64,000 bases of DNA. Source: Chamaecrista fasciculata. Taxonomy: Eukaryota > Streptophyta > Magnoliopsida > Fabales > Fabaceae. The position numbers and the translations under genes are program-made. The stretch covers positions 99,612 through 163,611 of the forward strand of contig QANZ01018074.1 in NCBI GenBank assembly GCA_003254925.1. The letters are read 5' to 3'. Of this stretch, positions 23,279 to 34,966 are shown one piece after another (within the stretch, counting starts at the first letter, position 1; each line of letters begins with the position of its first letter). The notes under the pieces were generated by a model, which saw only the letters and a program-made list of their open reading frames with translations, did not search any database and was not told where the DNA came from.

Positions 23279-23375
23279 AATTTAATATTTATATCACTAT
23301 GTTAACTAACAATAACAAATAATGTCAAAAGAATTAAATAGTTGACATTCATGAAAAATTAAAGACTGAGCCCTC

Positions 23376-23917
23376 AGCCGTCCAAAAAATTATCTTTCTC
23401 ATGAGAGTCGAGTTTTCTCTCAAACCCTTCCTCATGAGAGATCATCTCTCTCTTTCATGAGAGATTTCATCCTATTAGGGTTATCGGCGGTGCCTCCTAG
23501 CTTTGGCCTTATACGGCGGTGGTTTTCAAGTTTAGGTGGTTTTCGGCGAGTTTCCTTCCCAAATCTGTGTGCTCTATGCTCATGTTCGTTTGTTTTCTGT
23601 GGAAGTTTTTGGGGAGGCGGCGTTCTGGATCTGGTTGGGTTTTTTTTTTATGTTTTCAGTTCTTTATATGGTTGTAGCTTTAGTTGGATTTCTAGATCCG
23701 TTAACTTGGCAGCTGATTGTCTTGCCAATTTGTCTGACACGAAGATGGGTCCTCTTGGGTGAGTTGCAAACCCCCTCACTTTCCTCAGTTGATGTTTTGT
23801 CTAGTGTTCTTGTTGATGCTAAGGAGAGATTTGATTATTTTGCTGTGTTTTTATTTGTATTGTGCTTAGTTTTGCCTTACTTTTGAATGAATTATTTTTT
23901 TCATCCAAGAAAAGAAA
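23376..23917 (+). mobile_element. LINE-derived deletion element with target duplication
   Basis: It is flanked by perfect 15-bp direct repeats AAAGACTGAGCCCTC at 23361-23375 and 23918-23932, so the insertion is complete. It begins AGCCGTCCAAAAAATTATC, has CTCATGAGAG repeats, and ends in a short LINE-like 3' part: a frame with SWISRSVNLAADCLANLSD (end of an RNase H domain), then GAATGAATTATTTTTTTCAT and an A-rich tail. RT and most of RNase H are missing. A second copy at 44802-45850 shares head, junction and tail. It could be moved only by a full-length LINE. Confidence 0.85.
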
Positions 23918-24196
23918 AAAGACTGAGCCCTCTTTTTCATTTTTTTTTTTGACTCAGAAAATTAAGAGGCAAGAAAATAGAAATTCAAATTTTACGGTGA
24001 GTTATCTTATAATATTTTATGTGTGAGAAAATGTAAATTTTTCACAATATTTTTTTTTAAAAAAATTACAGTTTACCTTAAAATATCGTAGAGATCCAAA
24101 TTCAAGAATGAGACATATTATTATTTGATGTTGGTTAGCACTTAGCACTAAAGCTACTATTGCAATTTGCTATAAAAAGGAGTGTACGCAATCTTA

Positions 24197-25633
24197 GGGC
24201 CTGTTTGGGAACCTATCATCTTAAACTTATCTTATTTTAATCCTAATCTCATCCTAAAATTAGATGAACAGTCCAGTTTGGGTGTTTGTGTGGCACATAA
24301 TCTCATCTCAATCTCATCCAAATCATCATCTCATCCATATTTACTAATCTACCCCTAATTATATACCTATATTTACCTACACTCTAATACAAATATAAAA
24401 AAGATAATTAGACAAAATAGTAATTTATATACCCTCATTTATTACACTTATAATTTTTTCTCTCTCAATCATTCCTTATTAATTTTTTTTTTCTCTCTCT
24501 CACTCACTCACAAACACACACACGTCTCTCTCTCCTTTTCTCTCTATCTCTCACACACCCACCCACCCACTCCCTCTCTCTCCCTCATATATATATATAT
24601 ATATATATTATATTTATATTATATATATATAATTTATATTAATTTAATTAAACAAAGATGTTTTTGTCTATTTGTAATGTTGTTTTTTTTAGTCCCAACA
24701 TTTCTCTATTTCTTTTGAGTAAAAATACAATTGAATCCCTAAATTATTTTTTAAGTTACAATCTTCTATTCTATTTACTGTATTTTTTTAAAAAAGAGAA
24801 AAAAATTACTTATCTTCACTTTTATAGGCATTTTAGTCCTCAAACTATGAGCTCAATTTCCTTGGCTAGTAAAACTATTTTTTGTTTAGTTTTTTTCTCA
24901 AACTATGAAAATAGTTTGATTTTGGGTAGCAAAAAAATACAAACCATTTTGACGGTACAAGCTTTGTTCGAGTACAGATATTAGAGACCGATTCTTTGGA
25001 CCGATACAATGTTATGGACCAAATTTTATGTTTACAATACTTTTCATGTTATTTGCATTCTAGTCCCCAAAATATTACTTATTATTTTCTTTATATTCAA
25101 ATTCATAAATGTGCCCCATTATTCATAGCTGGGATTCTCTACGAGCTTTGAATTATCACTCACACATGTTAGAGATTGATTAATTGGCCGGATACAAATT
25201 TATGGACCAAATTGCATTCTCAAAAGAATTTTAGTGTTATTTTCATTTTGCCCCATAATCTCATCCAATAGGATGGACCAAAATCCATCATCCCATAGGA
25301 TTGAGAAATCACGCTTTCCAAGATCATCTCATCCCAATATCATCCCAGTCAAATCTCACCCAAACACCTATCATCTCATCTCAATCTCCATCTCAACATC
25401 ATTATTTCATACCATTTCTACCCCTATACAAATTAAAAAAATCTATAATCATATTTCAACCAACCACAATCATTACATACCCTTTTATATAATTTTACAC
25501 CCTATTATACATCATTTTCTCTCAAACTATCCAAACACCACTACATCATCTCATCTCATCCTAATTTCAACATCATCTCATCTCATCTCATAGGTTGAGA
25601 TTGGATTGAGATTGGAAGTTGCCAAACAGCCCC
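24197..25633. mobile_element. PIF/Harbinger-like non-autonomous element, copy 1
   Basis: Ends GGGCCTGTTTGGGAA and TTGCCAAACAGCCCC are imperfect inverted repeats. The target duplication is TTA on both sides (24194-24196, 25634-25636), as for PIF/Harbinger and Tourist elements. Subterminal regions are packed with CTCATCTCATC. The middle holds CT and AT microsatellites (24490-24630). No transposase frame. Copies 2 and 3 are at 55210-57087 and 61760-63623. Confidence 0.85.
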
Positions 25634-25636
25634 TTA

Positions 25637-25942
25637 TATAGGTAATTCTGATCTAAAATTTTTTCTTTTGCACTTATTTTTATTTGATGGGCATGTACAT
25701 GTCTCTAGAAGATCTCCTGGTACCCAGAGACTAGTTGAATATTTATTATTAGATAAAAATGCTTGCGATTTAGACATTTAGACATGTACATTAATTCTTT
25801 AGATTGGGCCTTGGTCTCTTCGACATGCCATTGAGGCCCTGTCCGATAGTACTTGGGAGTGTCTTCTCTTACTACTCACATTTGGTACCTGGAGATTTTT
25901 TCTTCTGTATGGATTAAGATTTAAAATTTAATATATAAATCA
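25637..25942. other. Short spacer
   Basis: Unique-looking AT-rich sequence between a Harbinger-like element and a foldback element. Nothing recognisable. Confidence 0.5.
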
Positions 25943-26898
25943 GGGAAAAATGTAACAAGACCCCTTAAACTTTGAGTCATTTTGAAGTAGACCCTTAAAC
26001 TATCAATTTTGAAAATCAAATCCTTGAACTTTGAAGGTTTAGGAATTAGATCATTCCATCTATTTTTTCACTAACGGTGTTAATTATTATTAGGATAGAT
26101 TACACTTTGTAACCCTGTGATTTGACTATATTCCACTTTGGTACCATGTGATTTAAAAAGTGACATTTTGGTACCCTGTGGTATTCTCCATTAACACTTT
26201 GGTACCATGAGCTTTAATTCTGTTAGAAAGTCAACATAAATTAGAATTTTTGGAGCTATTTTGTAATATAACCATAAAAACTTTTGCAAAAATTATATAT
26301 TGACCCCCAATATTTTTGGAAAATTACAAACAGGTCCTTGAATACATATTATCTAGGGACTAAAATGAAAAATATAAAAACTTTCTGGGGTCAAAACATA
26401 CTATTTGAAAAATATAGGATAGAAGATAGAAATTACAAATCAGTCCCAATTCTGGAAAAAGTTTGCAATCTAGTCTTGTTAAGATCTAAAATTTTGTGTT
26501 TTAAAGGACTATTTTGAAGATATTTAAATATTTATGGATGTTTTAGTAATTTCAACCTCTTTTTTCCGCATTGAAATTGCTTTTTATCTCCCAAAGATGG
26601 TTAAAATTACAAAATAGCCCAAAAAATGTCAATTTCCGTTAATTTTTTAACGGAATTAAAGTTCAAGGTACCAAAGTGTTGACAGAAAATACCACAAGGT
26701 ACTAGAATATCACTTTTAAAACCGCAGAGTACCAAAGTGTAATTTATCCTAATAATAATTAGCACCGTTAGTAAAAAAATGGATGAAAGGATCTAATTCC
26801 TAAACCTTCAAAGTTTAAAAATTTAATTTTCAAAATTAATAGTTTAAGGACATACTTCCAAATGACCCAAAGTTTGAGGATCTGGTTACATTTTTCCC
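25943..26898. mobile_element. Concentric foldback: one palindromic element inside another
   Basis: The outer arms start GGGAAAAATGTAACAAGACC and end GGTTACATTTTTCCC (25943-26095 and 26750-26898). An inner palindrome (26093-26757) has AGGATAGATTACACTTTG and CAAAGTGTAATTTATCCT and the CACTTTGGTACC tandem units of the 22849 family. The pairing continues without a break through the join (GTTAATTATTATTAGGAT), so the whole 956 bp could form one hairpin. Non-coding. Confidence 0.78.
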
Positions 26899-27512
26899 AA
26901 TAAATTAATTTACACAATTTGGCAAATTCAACACACCACGAGGCGTTCAATGTTGAATAAAATTGCATGGAAGATCAGTTGGAAAACAAAAAAAAGATAC
27001 ATTTCAATTTCAAGTCAACCAAAAGAATCAGCAAAATCAAAGCAAAAGCTTTCTTTTGGCCAAAAATATTAAATTCAATAAACTAAATCAAATCAAATCA
27101 AGCCCCAAAAATCGAAATCCGGATTTGTGAAACCCACAGGAATGTGGTCCCAAGAGGACGCAGAACGTGTCGTCAATGGCGTCCCATACAATAAACAAAA
27201 AGTTGAAAGAAAAAAGAAAAAGATGGATAATTGAGATATGAGAAGCGACAAGAGGAGGTGGGATAATCCTGTCTCATAGATTTGCAAAGATCTCACACAT
27301 ATATGGATCCTCCGAATCTCTCACCTTTCTTCTCAATTAAAGCTAAAGCAACCCCACACGCCTTTTTCCCCCAATTTAAACCTAAACCCCCTTTTCTTCT
27401 TCTTCCGTTCTCTTCTCAATTTCTCCCAATTCTCATTGTTTGTTCATCGCATCCCTAACCTCTTACGCTTCCGTTTCGGAGTTTGTCTTTCAGATTCGTT
27501 TTTAGATCGGAA
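26899..27512 (+). promoter_or_regulatory. Upstream region of the response regulator gene
   Basis: Non-coding sequence before the ATG at 27513, becoming pyrimidine-rich (CTTTTTCCCCC, TTCTTCTTCTTCCG) over the last 200 bp, typical of a 5' UTR. Several AGATHY motifs bound by type-B response regulators (AGATTT near 27280, AGATCT near 27288, AGATAT near 27233) occur, but the motif is short and common. Confidence 0.4.
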
Positions 27513-28930
27513 ATGAGTGCCGCCGGCGACGTTATTCGGCTCAATTTGCCGCACGTTCTTGAGGAATCTCCCTCGGGATCCGGCGAACTTCATGTTCTCG
27601 CCGTCGATGACAGCCACGTTGATCGGAAGGTCATCGAACGATTGCTCAAAATCTCTTCGTGCAAAGGTAAGAGTAAGGCCCGATTCGATTCCGTTTTTAG
27701 GATGCTTCTTTGGTTTTGTTTCGATTGTGATTCTGAATTGAAGCTGACGGGAGTTGGATTTGGATTTGGAATTTCGCAGTGACGGTTGTCGATAGTGGAA
27801 CCAGAGCTTTGCAATATTTGGGATTGGATGGAGAAAAGAACTCCATTGGGTTTGATGTAAGGATTATTTGGCTCTTGTTTCTCAATTTATATTCACAATA
27901 TCATTGGTTTCCTGGAATTAGGGCTTACCTTGTTTGATCTCTGTGGTGGCAGAGTGTGAAGGTTAATCTGATCATGACGGATTATTCCATGCCCGGGATG
28001 ACAGGATATGAACTTCTCAAGAAGATCAAGGTTCGTGGTTACAAATTCCTAAGAATCTGTTTTATCCAAAATGCAATCTGAAAGAAATTGATTGTTATTA
28101 TTATTAATTATTATTAACCGTTTACTCCATTGTGTTATTTTCAGCAGGAGTCATCTATATTTAGAGAGATTCCAGTGGTGATCATGTCTTCTGAGAACAT
28201 CTTGACTCGAATTGATAGGTATGCTCTTGAGACTTGAATGTTTAATCAACTTCTTGCTTGCCTTTACCATAGTTTTTAGGAAAATAAAAAACTGATAGTG
28301 TTTGAATTCAATAGAATATGTGTGTTTTAAAGGAAATTCTGTAAGTGGGGGACTTAGATCAATCAATACTCAGATGACCCCCAAAACTTCATGTTGTTAG
28401 GGCATAGAGGCATGACAGTTTAAACCATTCATAGGTAGACATGTTCCTTTTGTTTGGGCACAAAGGTTGAGACATGATCAAGATGAGATCCGGATTTTCT
28501 GTTTGTCTGTCGGTCAACTTTATTGAAAAAATTTTGAGAGTGAAAAATACTTGAGCAACTTAGTTTTGGTATGATTTGGTAACTCATGGGACAATTTAAC
28601 CACGTTTTGATCAGATCCTATACCAATAGATCTACCTTACAAAGATGAGAATTATGTGTTTTTTTTGAAAAAAAAAGTTACTTGTGAGTGTCTCTGGACA
28701 TGCTTCCTTACCCTCTTATGTTATTGATTTGCAGGTGTTTGGAGGAAGGAGCAGAGGAGTTTCTATTGAAGCCAGTAAAGTTATCAGATGTGAAACGCGT
28801 CACAGATTTCATCATGAGAGGTGAAAAGAAGGAAATAGAGAAGAAATCACTGAAAAGAAGGCGATCCGATGATCACAGTTTGTCTCCATCCTCACCACCT
28901 GCCTTGTCCTCAAAGAGATTTAAATTGTGA
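27513..28930 (+). CDS. Type-A cytokinin response regulator, 191 aa
   Basis: Five exons: 27513-27666, 27780-27856, 27953-28030, 28148-28218 and 28735-28930, all GT-AG and in phase (192 codons with stop). One receiver domain spans residues 27-148: acidic pair D32-D33 ([10 protein letters not shown]), phospho-acceptor D87 in [17 protein letters not shown], and the conserved Lys139 in [16 protein letters not shown] short basic and Ser/Pro-rich tail follows, and no GARP DNA-binding domain, so it is type A: a cytokinin-induced negative-feedback regulator that receives phosphate from HPt proteins. The blocks [12 protein letters not shown] and TDYSMPG resemble the ARR5/6/7/15 subgroup. The exon 4 acceptor is CAGCAG (28142-28147), so an isoform with one extra Gln is possible. 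Confidence 0.93.
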
Positions 28931-31900
28931 AACTCTATGTTTCCATTTTTGCTACACGTTAATCATTTATTATGTGCTGAAGCTTCTCTTGTATACACAC
29001 TACCTTATAAAATTGCTGATAGGTCTTAGGATTAGAAATGGAGAGGAGCCATGTCAGAATGACACTACTTTTTTGCTCCCTTTATAATTAGCAGATTTTG
29101 CCTTTGTACAGATGGAAGTTACAGAATTAATAATGAAAGCCTCTATTCTTTTGAACAGTTTTGTTGCAATCTTGGCCACATTTGAGTGTGGTTTCGTGTT
29201 ATTTGTCCCCCGCAACTTCATGTGAAGCCATGTGTAATGAGTATACGTCTTAAAAATTAGCTGTTAATGCTGGAGAGTTTAAGGTTTTTAATGGCATCTT
29301 CTACACTTGGCAACCTTGCCAATGTGGGATTCATTACATTACATAGCATTTCCTACAAGAGTCGACTTCTTCAATGATTTCCTTCTTTGACGCTTCATTC
29401 AATAAACTCTAATCAATCAATTTCTCCACATATAGTCCTATCCAATTTGACTGGTTCTTAAGAGCCTACTAGGTTGCTTAGAGAATTTTGCCTCTACTAC
29501 CATCATCATCCTCGCTAGCATTCTAGATTTCTTATGATTGTGTGCCTACTCTAGAAGGTAAAAGGGCTTGATTGATGTAACAACGATGGGCCTTCTGCCT
29601 TTGAAATAGAAAAATTAGCTTCTAACTATGAAGTGATGCATATGAAACATAGCTTTCTGTGTGTGATGAAATGACTAGTGTAAGTACTTTCACGGTTTTG
29701 ATGTGAAATTCTCTTTTCAATTAGTTATCCTCATCTTCTTCACAATTGAACAACCCACTTTGGTGCTGTGTGTCGTTGATCAAATGACCAACTAGGAAAA
29801 TCAACACAACACAGGAGAAAACACCCAAAATGTAATCCTACAAAAAGTTCAACCTTAAAAAAAAAGTTTTCTGATTATTCTTCGATTTTTCTTTTAAGAC
29901 AAATTGTGTAAGATGATTTCTAATTGAACTGTGCGGCAGAATTGGGGGCACAATCTATTATTTTGGAAGAACACCAGCACAACCACCCTCCAAGAAAGGA
30001 TGTTCAAAAGCACAACAGCATCAACATAATGTACCAAATTTCAAATTTAGCGAGAGGTCTTATTACCTCTCAGCTCTGTATGATTCCATGAAATTTCGAG
30101 GAACATTGACAATGTTATAATTTTATCTTATTATGTTGAGAGACATATTAAAATCAGAAAAATAGAATATGTGATCTGGAATATTGCATAAAGTATATCT
30201 CACTATCAACCCTATGTGTAAATTCATTTAGATCAACATGTATATATGGACATGGTTCCATGATTTCCAGGCAATTGCAACGAAACCCGCAAGCCTGCAA
30301 CCCAAATAAAACTTAATGCGGTGAACAATCACTTTTGTCTCAAAAATACGATAATAATATCAATCATTTTAAAGTTTCACGTCAACTCACGAAGTCCTTT
30401 CAGGCATAAAGTCCATCTGCATTCATATCTATTTACTAGATGAAAACATTTTATTGGAGCTACAGCTACCCACCCAAAAATGTTTAGATCAATCAAATTA
30501 ATTAGGAATTATAAAGCCTATTATTTTAAGCAAGACAAAAATCTATAAAATTCTGGACGAAAAATTGTTCAATCACAATCACAATATCTGAGCGACCGAG
30601 ATCATATGATATAATCAGAACCTAAAGCTCAATGTGATGATAGCAAATTGCCAAATTGTGTCTTTTTAAAGTTGGATTAACAATCAAAAGCATGGAGTAA
30701 TTGATTGTGAGTTAATTTAACTTAATATTTTTTTGTTGGAGACTTAAGAATGTGTTTGTATTAAATACTTAATTAGAAAAAAATATCATTCTTTTAATCT
30801 TGTCTCATTTAAATGAAATTATTATTAGGTATAAACGTAACTGTCTAAGAAGCTCATTGATTCATACGAACAAAAAAGTTGGATTAATCAACAATCAAAA
30901 TCGTCCATCTCAAAAGGTACTCGTATATTTTTTGAGATGCTCGTCTCAAAATGCAGCGTCAAGAAGACAAATTTCACAATTCACATGGAGGATAAAATTG
31001 CAGGGAAACTTCATTGATTCCACTAAGATGTTTTGTTGTAAATATTACATATATTATATAATATATGAGGAGAAGGAAGGTCTCGCGCTCACATAAGTAT
31101 GAGCCTCTGATGGGCAATCGTAGTTGAAAACTGACGATTCCCTCTTGCACGAGTAGACAAGGGCACCGGGTCTATTTATAAAATCAGACCCAACTCGCTG
31201 AAATTATCTTCTGTTGTTCTGTTGCCTTGTTACTCTTAAGGACAGTGTCCTAGTGACGCGACTAAAATTATAAAATTAAACTACAAATTCGTGCATATCC
31301 CCAACAAGTTTCCAAAAGTTGTATTAAGGTCAAATTAATTTATTAATTTATAAATTTTTGTGATTAGACTCTAGTACAATCATACTTATATATCATTTCA
31401 TTCATTTGCCTTTTTTCTTTTTCAAAGTGCAGAGTTGATCTCTTATCTTTGGAGTAGGTTATAATTTAACACTATCTTTTTGTTTGGTCTCGACGACAAA
31501 ATGTGGTCATCTCTCTCTTATTTTATATTCTATTATGACGAGTTCTGATTTACAAGTTATTCTTGACTATTTTCTTTATCTAATTGGGATCGTCAACAAA
31601 CAGGGTCAAGTTGGACTCCAAAAGTTGGTTGCTTGCTTCATAGTAAAAAAAAAAAAGCGAAGTTCATCATATTTTTTTCGTTTCAAGTTAAATTGTAACG
31701 AGTTCAAAGTTATATGTTAGTTTTCACAAGTTCTTTTTCTGTATACTTGAGATTGTCACCAAATGAGATGAATTGGGCCTGAAAGTGTTTTTGGTACAAA
31801 AAAGCAAAAAATTATAGAAAACCACTTTTCGGCCCAATTTGGCCTCATTTGTTAACATTTGAACGTGGGCAAAAAATGACTAATCAAAAGTAACTCATAA

Positions 31901-31965
31901 TTTTGAAGTTAGTGCAATCAGACTTTTGAAACTCAATTTGAATTTATTTGCTAACGGTTCTAATT
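28931..31965. other. Intergenic stretch downstream of the response regulator
   Basis: About 28931-29160 is probably 3' UTR. The rest is moderately AT-rich with little self-similarity. 31080-31260 is less AT-rich, with CTATTTATAAA near 31172, and may be a relic of an LTR, but no partner was found. Degenerate copies of the dispersed module (minus orientation) lie at about 31500-31560 and 31660-31720. Confidence 0.45.
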
Positions 31966-32127
31966 AGACCAATTTGAATTCTCTAAAGTGCTTTAGGGGT
32001 ATAGTGTTGAGAGATATAGAAATAGGGTAGAAAGAGAAAGTATCTTTAGGACCCACTTTCTCTCTCTACTTGTTCCTTTCTCTTTCAGCACTATATCTAC
32101 AGTGCACTATAGAGGATCCAAATTGCC
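31966..32127. mobile_element. Small foldback MITE
   Basis: Left CCAATTTGAATTCTCTAAAG and right CTATAGAGGATCCAAATTG are imperfect inverted repeats. Inner AGAAAGAGAAAGT pairs with ACTTTCTCTCTCT. It is about 160 bp, non-coding. The target duplication was not resolved. Confidence 0.6.
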
Positions 32128-32690
32128 AACTAAACATAGAAATGACTCATTAAGAGTAATATGTAGCTTCAAACTTGTCGCTATCAGACATGAAATGAGA
32201 GAAATATGACTATATTCAGTCGTTAGGACAAAGAAGTGAAACTTTTGATAAAGATATACGACCAAAATCGCAAGAAAAAAAGATAAAGGGCTAGATTGCA
32301 ACGTACCCCAAATATAAAAAGATCAAAATTGCACTTTTGACTCCTTTTTTGAAAAATAAATTATCACCACTAGATCATAAAAATATGTTTGTGTTCTCTA
32401 ATTAATTAAAACCGCGTATTGCTAGATGAACATATGAAATAAACCAAAATATTGATACCAACGAGAAAAAGAAAATGTAATTTTCTGGGAAGGCATCATG
32501 GCAACGAAAAGAATTGATACCAATGAGAAAAAGAAAATGTGATGTTTATTATTAATATAAGTTTCTAGTTATTTTTCACAAACTTATAACGAATAACATC
32601 TTGTTTTAGTTTACCCGGAAAGAATTATAACAAATAACTTTTTGTTTTGTTTTGTTTTACAACAGTATAGAGATTTTGATTTTCAAAAAA

Positions 32691-33383
32691 TAGGCAAAAG
32701 ACCCTTCCGTGTCTTTAATGTTTGGGGTCAGTTTCAGTTATGCACTTATCGTTTGTTCTGTGTCAATTATACCCCCAATGTGAAACGTTGGTGTCAATTA
32801 TACCCCAACCTTAATTTTTTTGGGGTCAAAGTCCTATTTTGGTCCATCAAGTTTGCTCAAAGTTGCGTTTTGGTTTTTCAAGTCTCCGGCGACTTTTCTG
32901 TCGAGATACACGGCGGCCCCGACGACTACGAAAACTCAAAATCCAAAGTTTTTTCACCTCCTGAGTTCTATGGCGGCCTTCATTTTGCAAACAAATGACA
33001 GAAACTATGATTTTCGGAGATTATGTAATTTGTCGGCGACTATGTAATTTTTCGGCGGCTTGTCAGTCATTTTTTTTTTCGAAAAATAGAGACCGTCATT
33101 GAACCCAGGAGGTAAAAAAAACCTTGGATTAGGAGTTTTCGTAATTGTTGGGGTCGTCGTGTATCTCATCGGAAAGTTAGCCAGATACTTGAGGGTCCAA
33201 AATGGAACTTTAAGCAAACTTGAGGGACCAAAATAGTACTTTTGCCAAAAAAAAATTGAAGTTAGGGTATAATTGACACCAACGTTTCACATTTGGGGCA
33301 TAACTGACACAAAACAAACGTTAGGGGCATAACTGAAAGTCTGAAACTGACCCCAAATGGTAGGCACGAAATGGTCTTTTGCC
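32691..33383. mobile_element. Foldback element with tandem-repeat arms
   Basis: Ends TAGGCAAAAGACC and GGTCTTTTGCC. Arms contain repeated TTATACCCC-A and ATGTGAAACGTTGGTGTCAA units (left) and their complements (right). The middle holds an inverted pair around TCATGTTTGCTC-type and CGACGACTACG-type blocks with higher GC. Flanks TTCAAAAAA (32682-32690 and 33384-33392) are identical 9-mers but of low complexity. The end motif is the same as that of 44155-44733. Confidence 0.72.
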
Positions 33384-34200
33384 TTCAAAAAAACCGAAAA
33401 GGTCAAACCCTCATTTTCGTCCCAAAAGTTTATCTCGAATTCTTTTTTAATCCTCAATATTTTTGTTGATCTGTTTTAATCCTTAATATTTCTTAACAGT
33501 TTTGTTTTGATTCCTAACCACTGAATTTCGTAATTTCCTTATTGTTTCAACTTTGAATATGACCAAATCAAAACTATAAATTACTCTTAATAAATTTTTT
33601 CTCTTCTCAATTGGAGTCGTAAGCAAATAAGCTTAAATCGGACCTAAAAGGGGTATCTTATTTTATAAAGTTTGTCATATCTCTATATTGGTATTTTGAT
33701 TAAATTTACTTCCAAAGTACTATTTGAATTTACTTGTCGACATCCCCAACAAGACAAAGAAAAACTTGCAAGAGTAACCCAAAGATTTGATTTCATTATA
33801 TTCATACTTGAAACGAGAGATATATATGACCAGCTTCGTTAAATGAGATGCCCACTTTTGAACTTGATATTATGCTTGGTTTAATCTCGTTTGCCGATAA
33901 CTCCAGCTAGACAAATAAAAAACTCGTCAAGAGTAATTTGTAGGCTCGATTTCGTGACATACAGACTTGAAAAAGAGAAATATGATTATATTAAGTAGTT
34001 AGGGACGCATCATTGAACTTATTAATAACCTCTAACTTCATCAAATATAACAATAATGTAATTATTAATTAAAAATAAATTAGATTTTTAAAAATATTTT
34101 TTTTACAAAAACAATATATTATATAAAATAAAAATTTTAAAATTCTCTTATAATTTTTAAATAAAACTTTTTACAAAAACAATACAGTATATAATATAAA
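33384..34200. repeat. Degenerate tandem array of the dispersed module
   Basis: Three or four diverged copies of the roughly 100-bp module with AAGAGTAA, ACTTGAAA-GAGA and ATATGA-(C/T) occur at about 33590-33680 (minus), 33760-33850 and 33905-34015. Spacing is irregular. No coding potential. Confidence 0.5.
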
Positions 34201-34625
34201 TTAAAAAGTTTAAAATTCTAACCTCTAAGCTTTATTTTTTGATCCTCACTGCAAATTTCTGGTTCAATGCATGAATGGATAAAACGGATATGGAGGAGAG
34301 AGAGAGAAAGGAGGAAGACAAGAATAGCTAAAATAATAATTTGATTCACAAATAATTTGGGCAAAATAACATTTTAGCCCAATACAATAATGAGTATTTA
34401 CAATATGATCCAATATTGAAGTAAATGACTATTTTACTCTTGTGATGGATGATTGGTTGTATTAGAGTATAGGTAATTATAGGTATATATATAGGGGTAT
34501 AAGTGTAATTGAGTATGTTTAATTATAAAAAAATCATAATTATAATTTCATCGCATAAACAAACATACTTATTACGATTATAATCAGAGCAGATTATAAT
34601 CAAAGGGCAAACGAACTTTCCCTAA
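34201..34625. mobile_element. Probable relic of a Harbinger-like MITE
   Basis: GTATTAGAGTATAGGTAATT (34457-34476) and the neighbouring AT-rich text match the inner part of the Harbinger-like copies in minus orientation. The segment ends GGGCAAACGAACTTTCCC, a possible degraded terminus. The left end is unclear. Confidence 0.4.
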
Positions 34626-34754
34626 CTTGTAAAAACCAAACATGTTTTCAGTTTCCAGGAAGGTTGAAGCAGCCCCCAATAGCACGCTTTACTGTGGACC
34701 AATCATAGACCAGAAACACACAACACGCCGTCTTATGTATTACCTTTTTCAGTC

Positions 34755-34760
34755 AGTCAA
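34755..34760 (-). promoter_or_regulatory. Candidate W-box in the EDS1 promoter
   Basis: AGTCAA on plus reads TTGACT, the WRKY-binding W-box, about 210 bp upstream of the EDS1 start codon. WRKY control of EDS1 would fit its immune role. A single six-base motif is weak evidence. Confidence 0.3.
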
Positions 34761-34849
34761 CTCCATCTTCTCCATTTTCTCATTCTCTTCCTCAACCCAT
34801 TCATTCATTCATACATACATAACTAATCCAATTCTAACCACACCACTCA

Positions 34850-34856
34850 CTATAAG
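34850..34856 (+). promoter_or_regulatory. Candidate TATA box of EDS1
   Basis: CTATAAG, about 115 bp before the start codon, within CA-rich sequence. Placement suits a leader of roughly 85 bp. Confidence 0.45.
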
Positions 34857-34966
34857 TAGTAACAATCAATCCCATATCTTTCATTCCACAAACAAACTTA
34901 ACTTACTAATACTCGAGAAAGACTGAGAGAGTGAGAGACCTCAAATTAAAGCATAAACCAAAAAAA

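Noticed and set aside
24480-24660. CT and AT microsatellites as a possible promoter or origin
   Set aside because: They are inside Harbinger copy 1 and recur in its relatives, so they belong to the element.
25234-25593. A 119-codon frame rich in Ser, His and Ile, found again at 56678-57037
   Set aside because: It is the translation of CATCTCATCTC repeats in the Harbinger-like elements. Both copies have it because the DNA is duplicated, and no domain is present.
27483-27512. An upstream extension of the response regulator frame to 27483
   Set aside because: It would need a TTG start. The first ATG at 27513 gives the normal type-A N-terminus.
31080-31260. Possible tRNA, small gene or LTR in a less AT-rich island
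   Set aside because: No cloverleaf, no frame and no second copy in the window. It is noted only as a possible relic.
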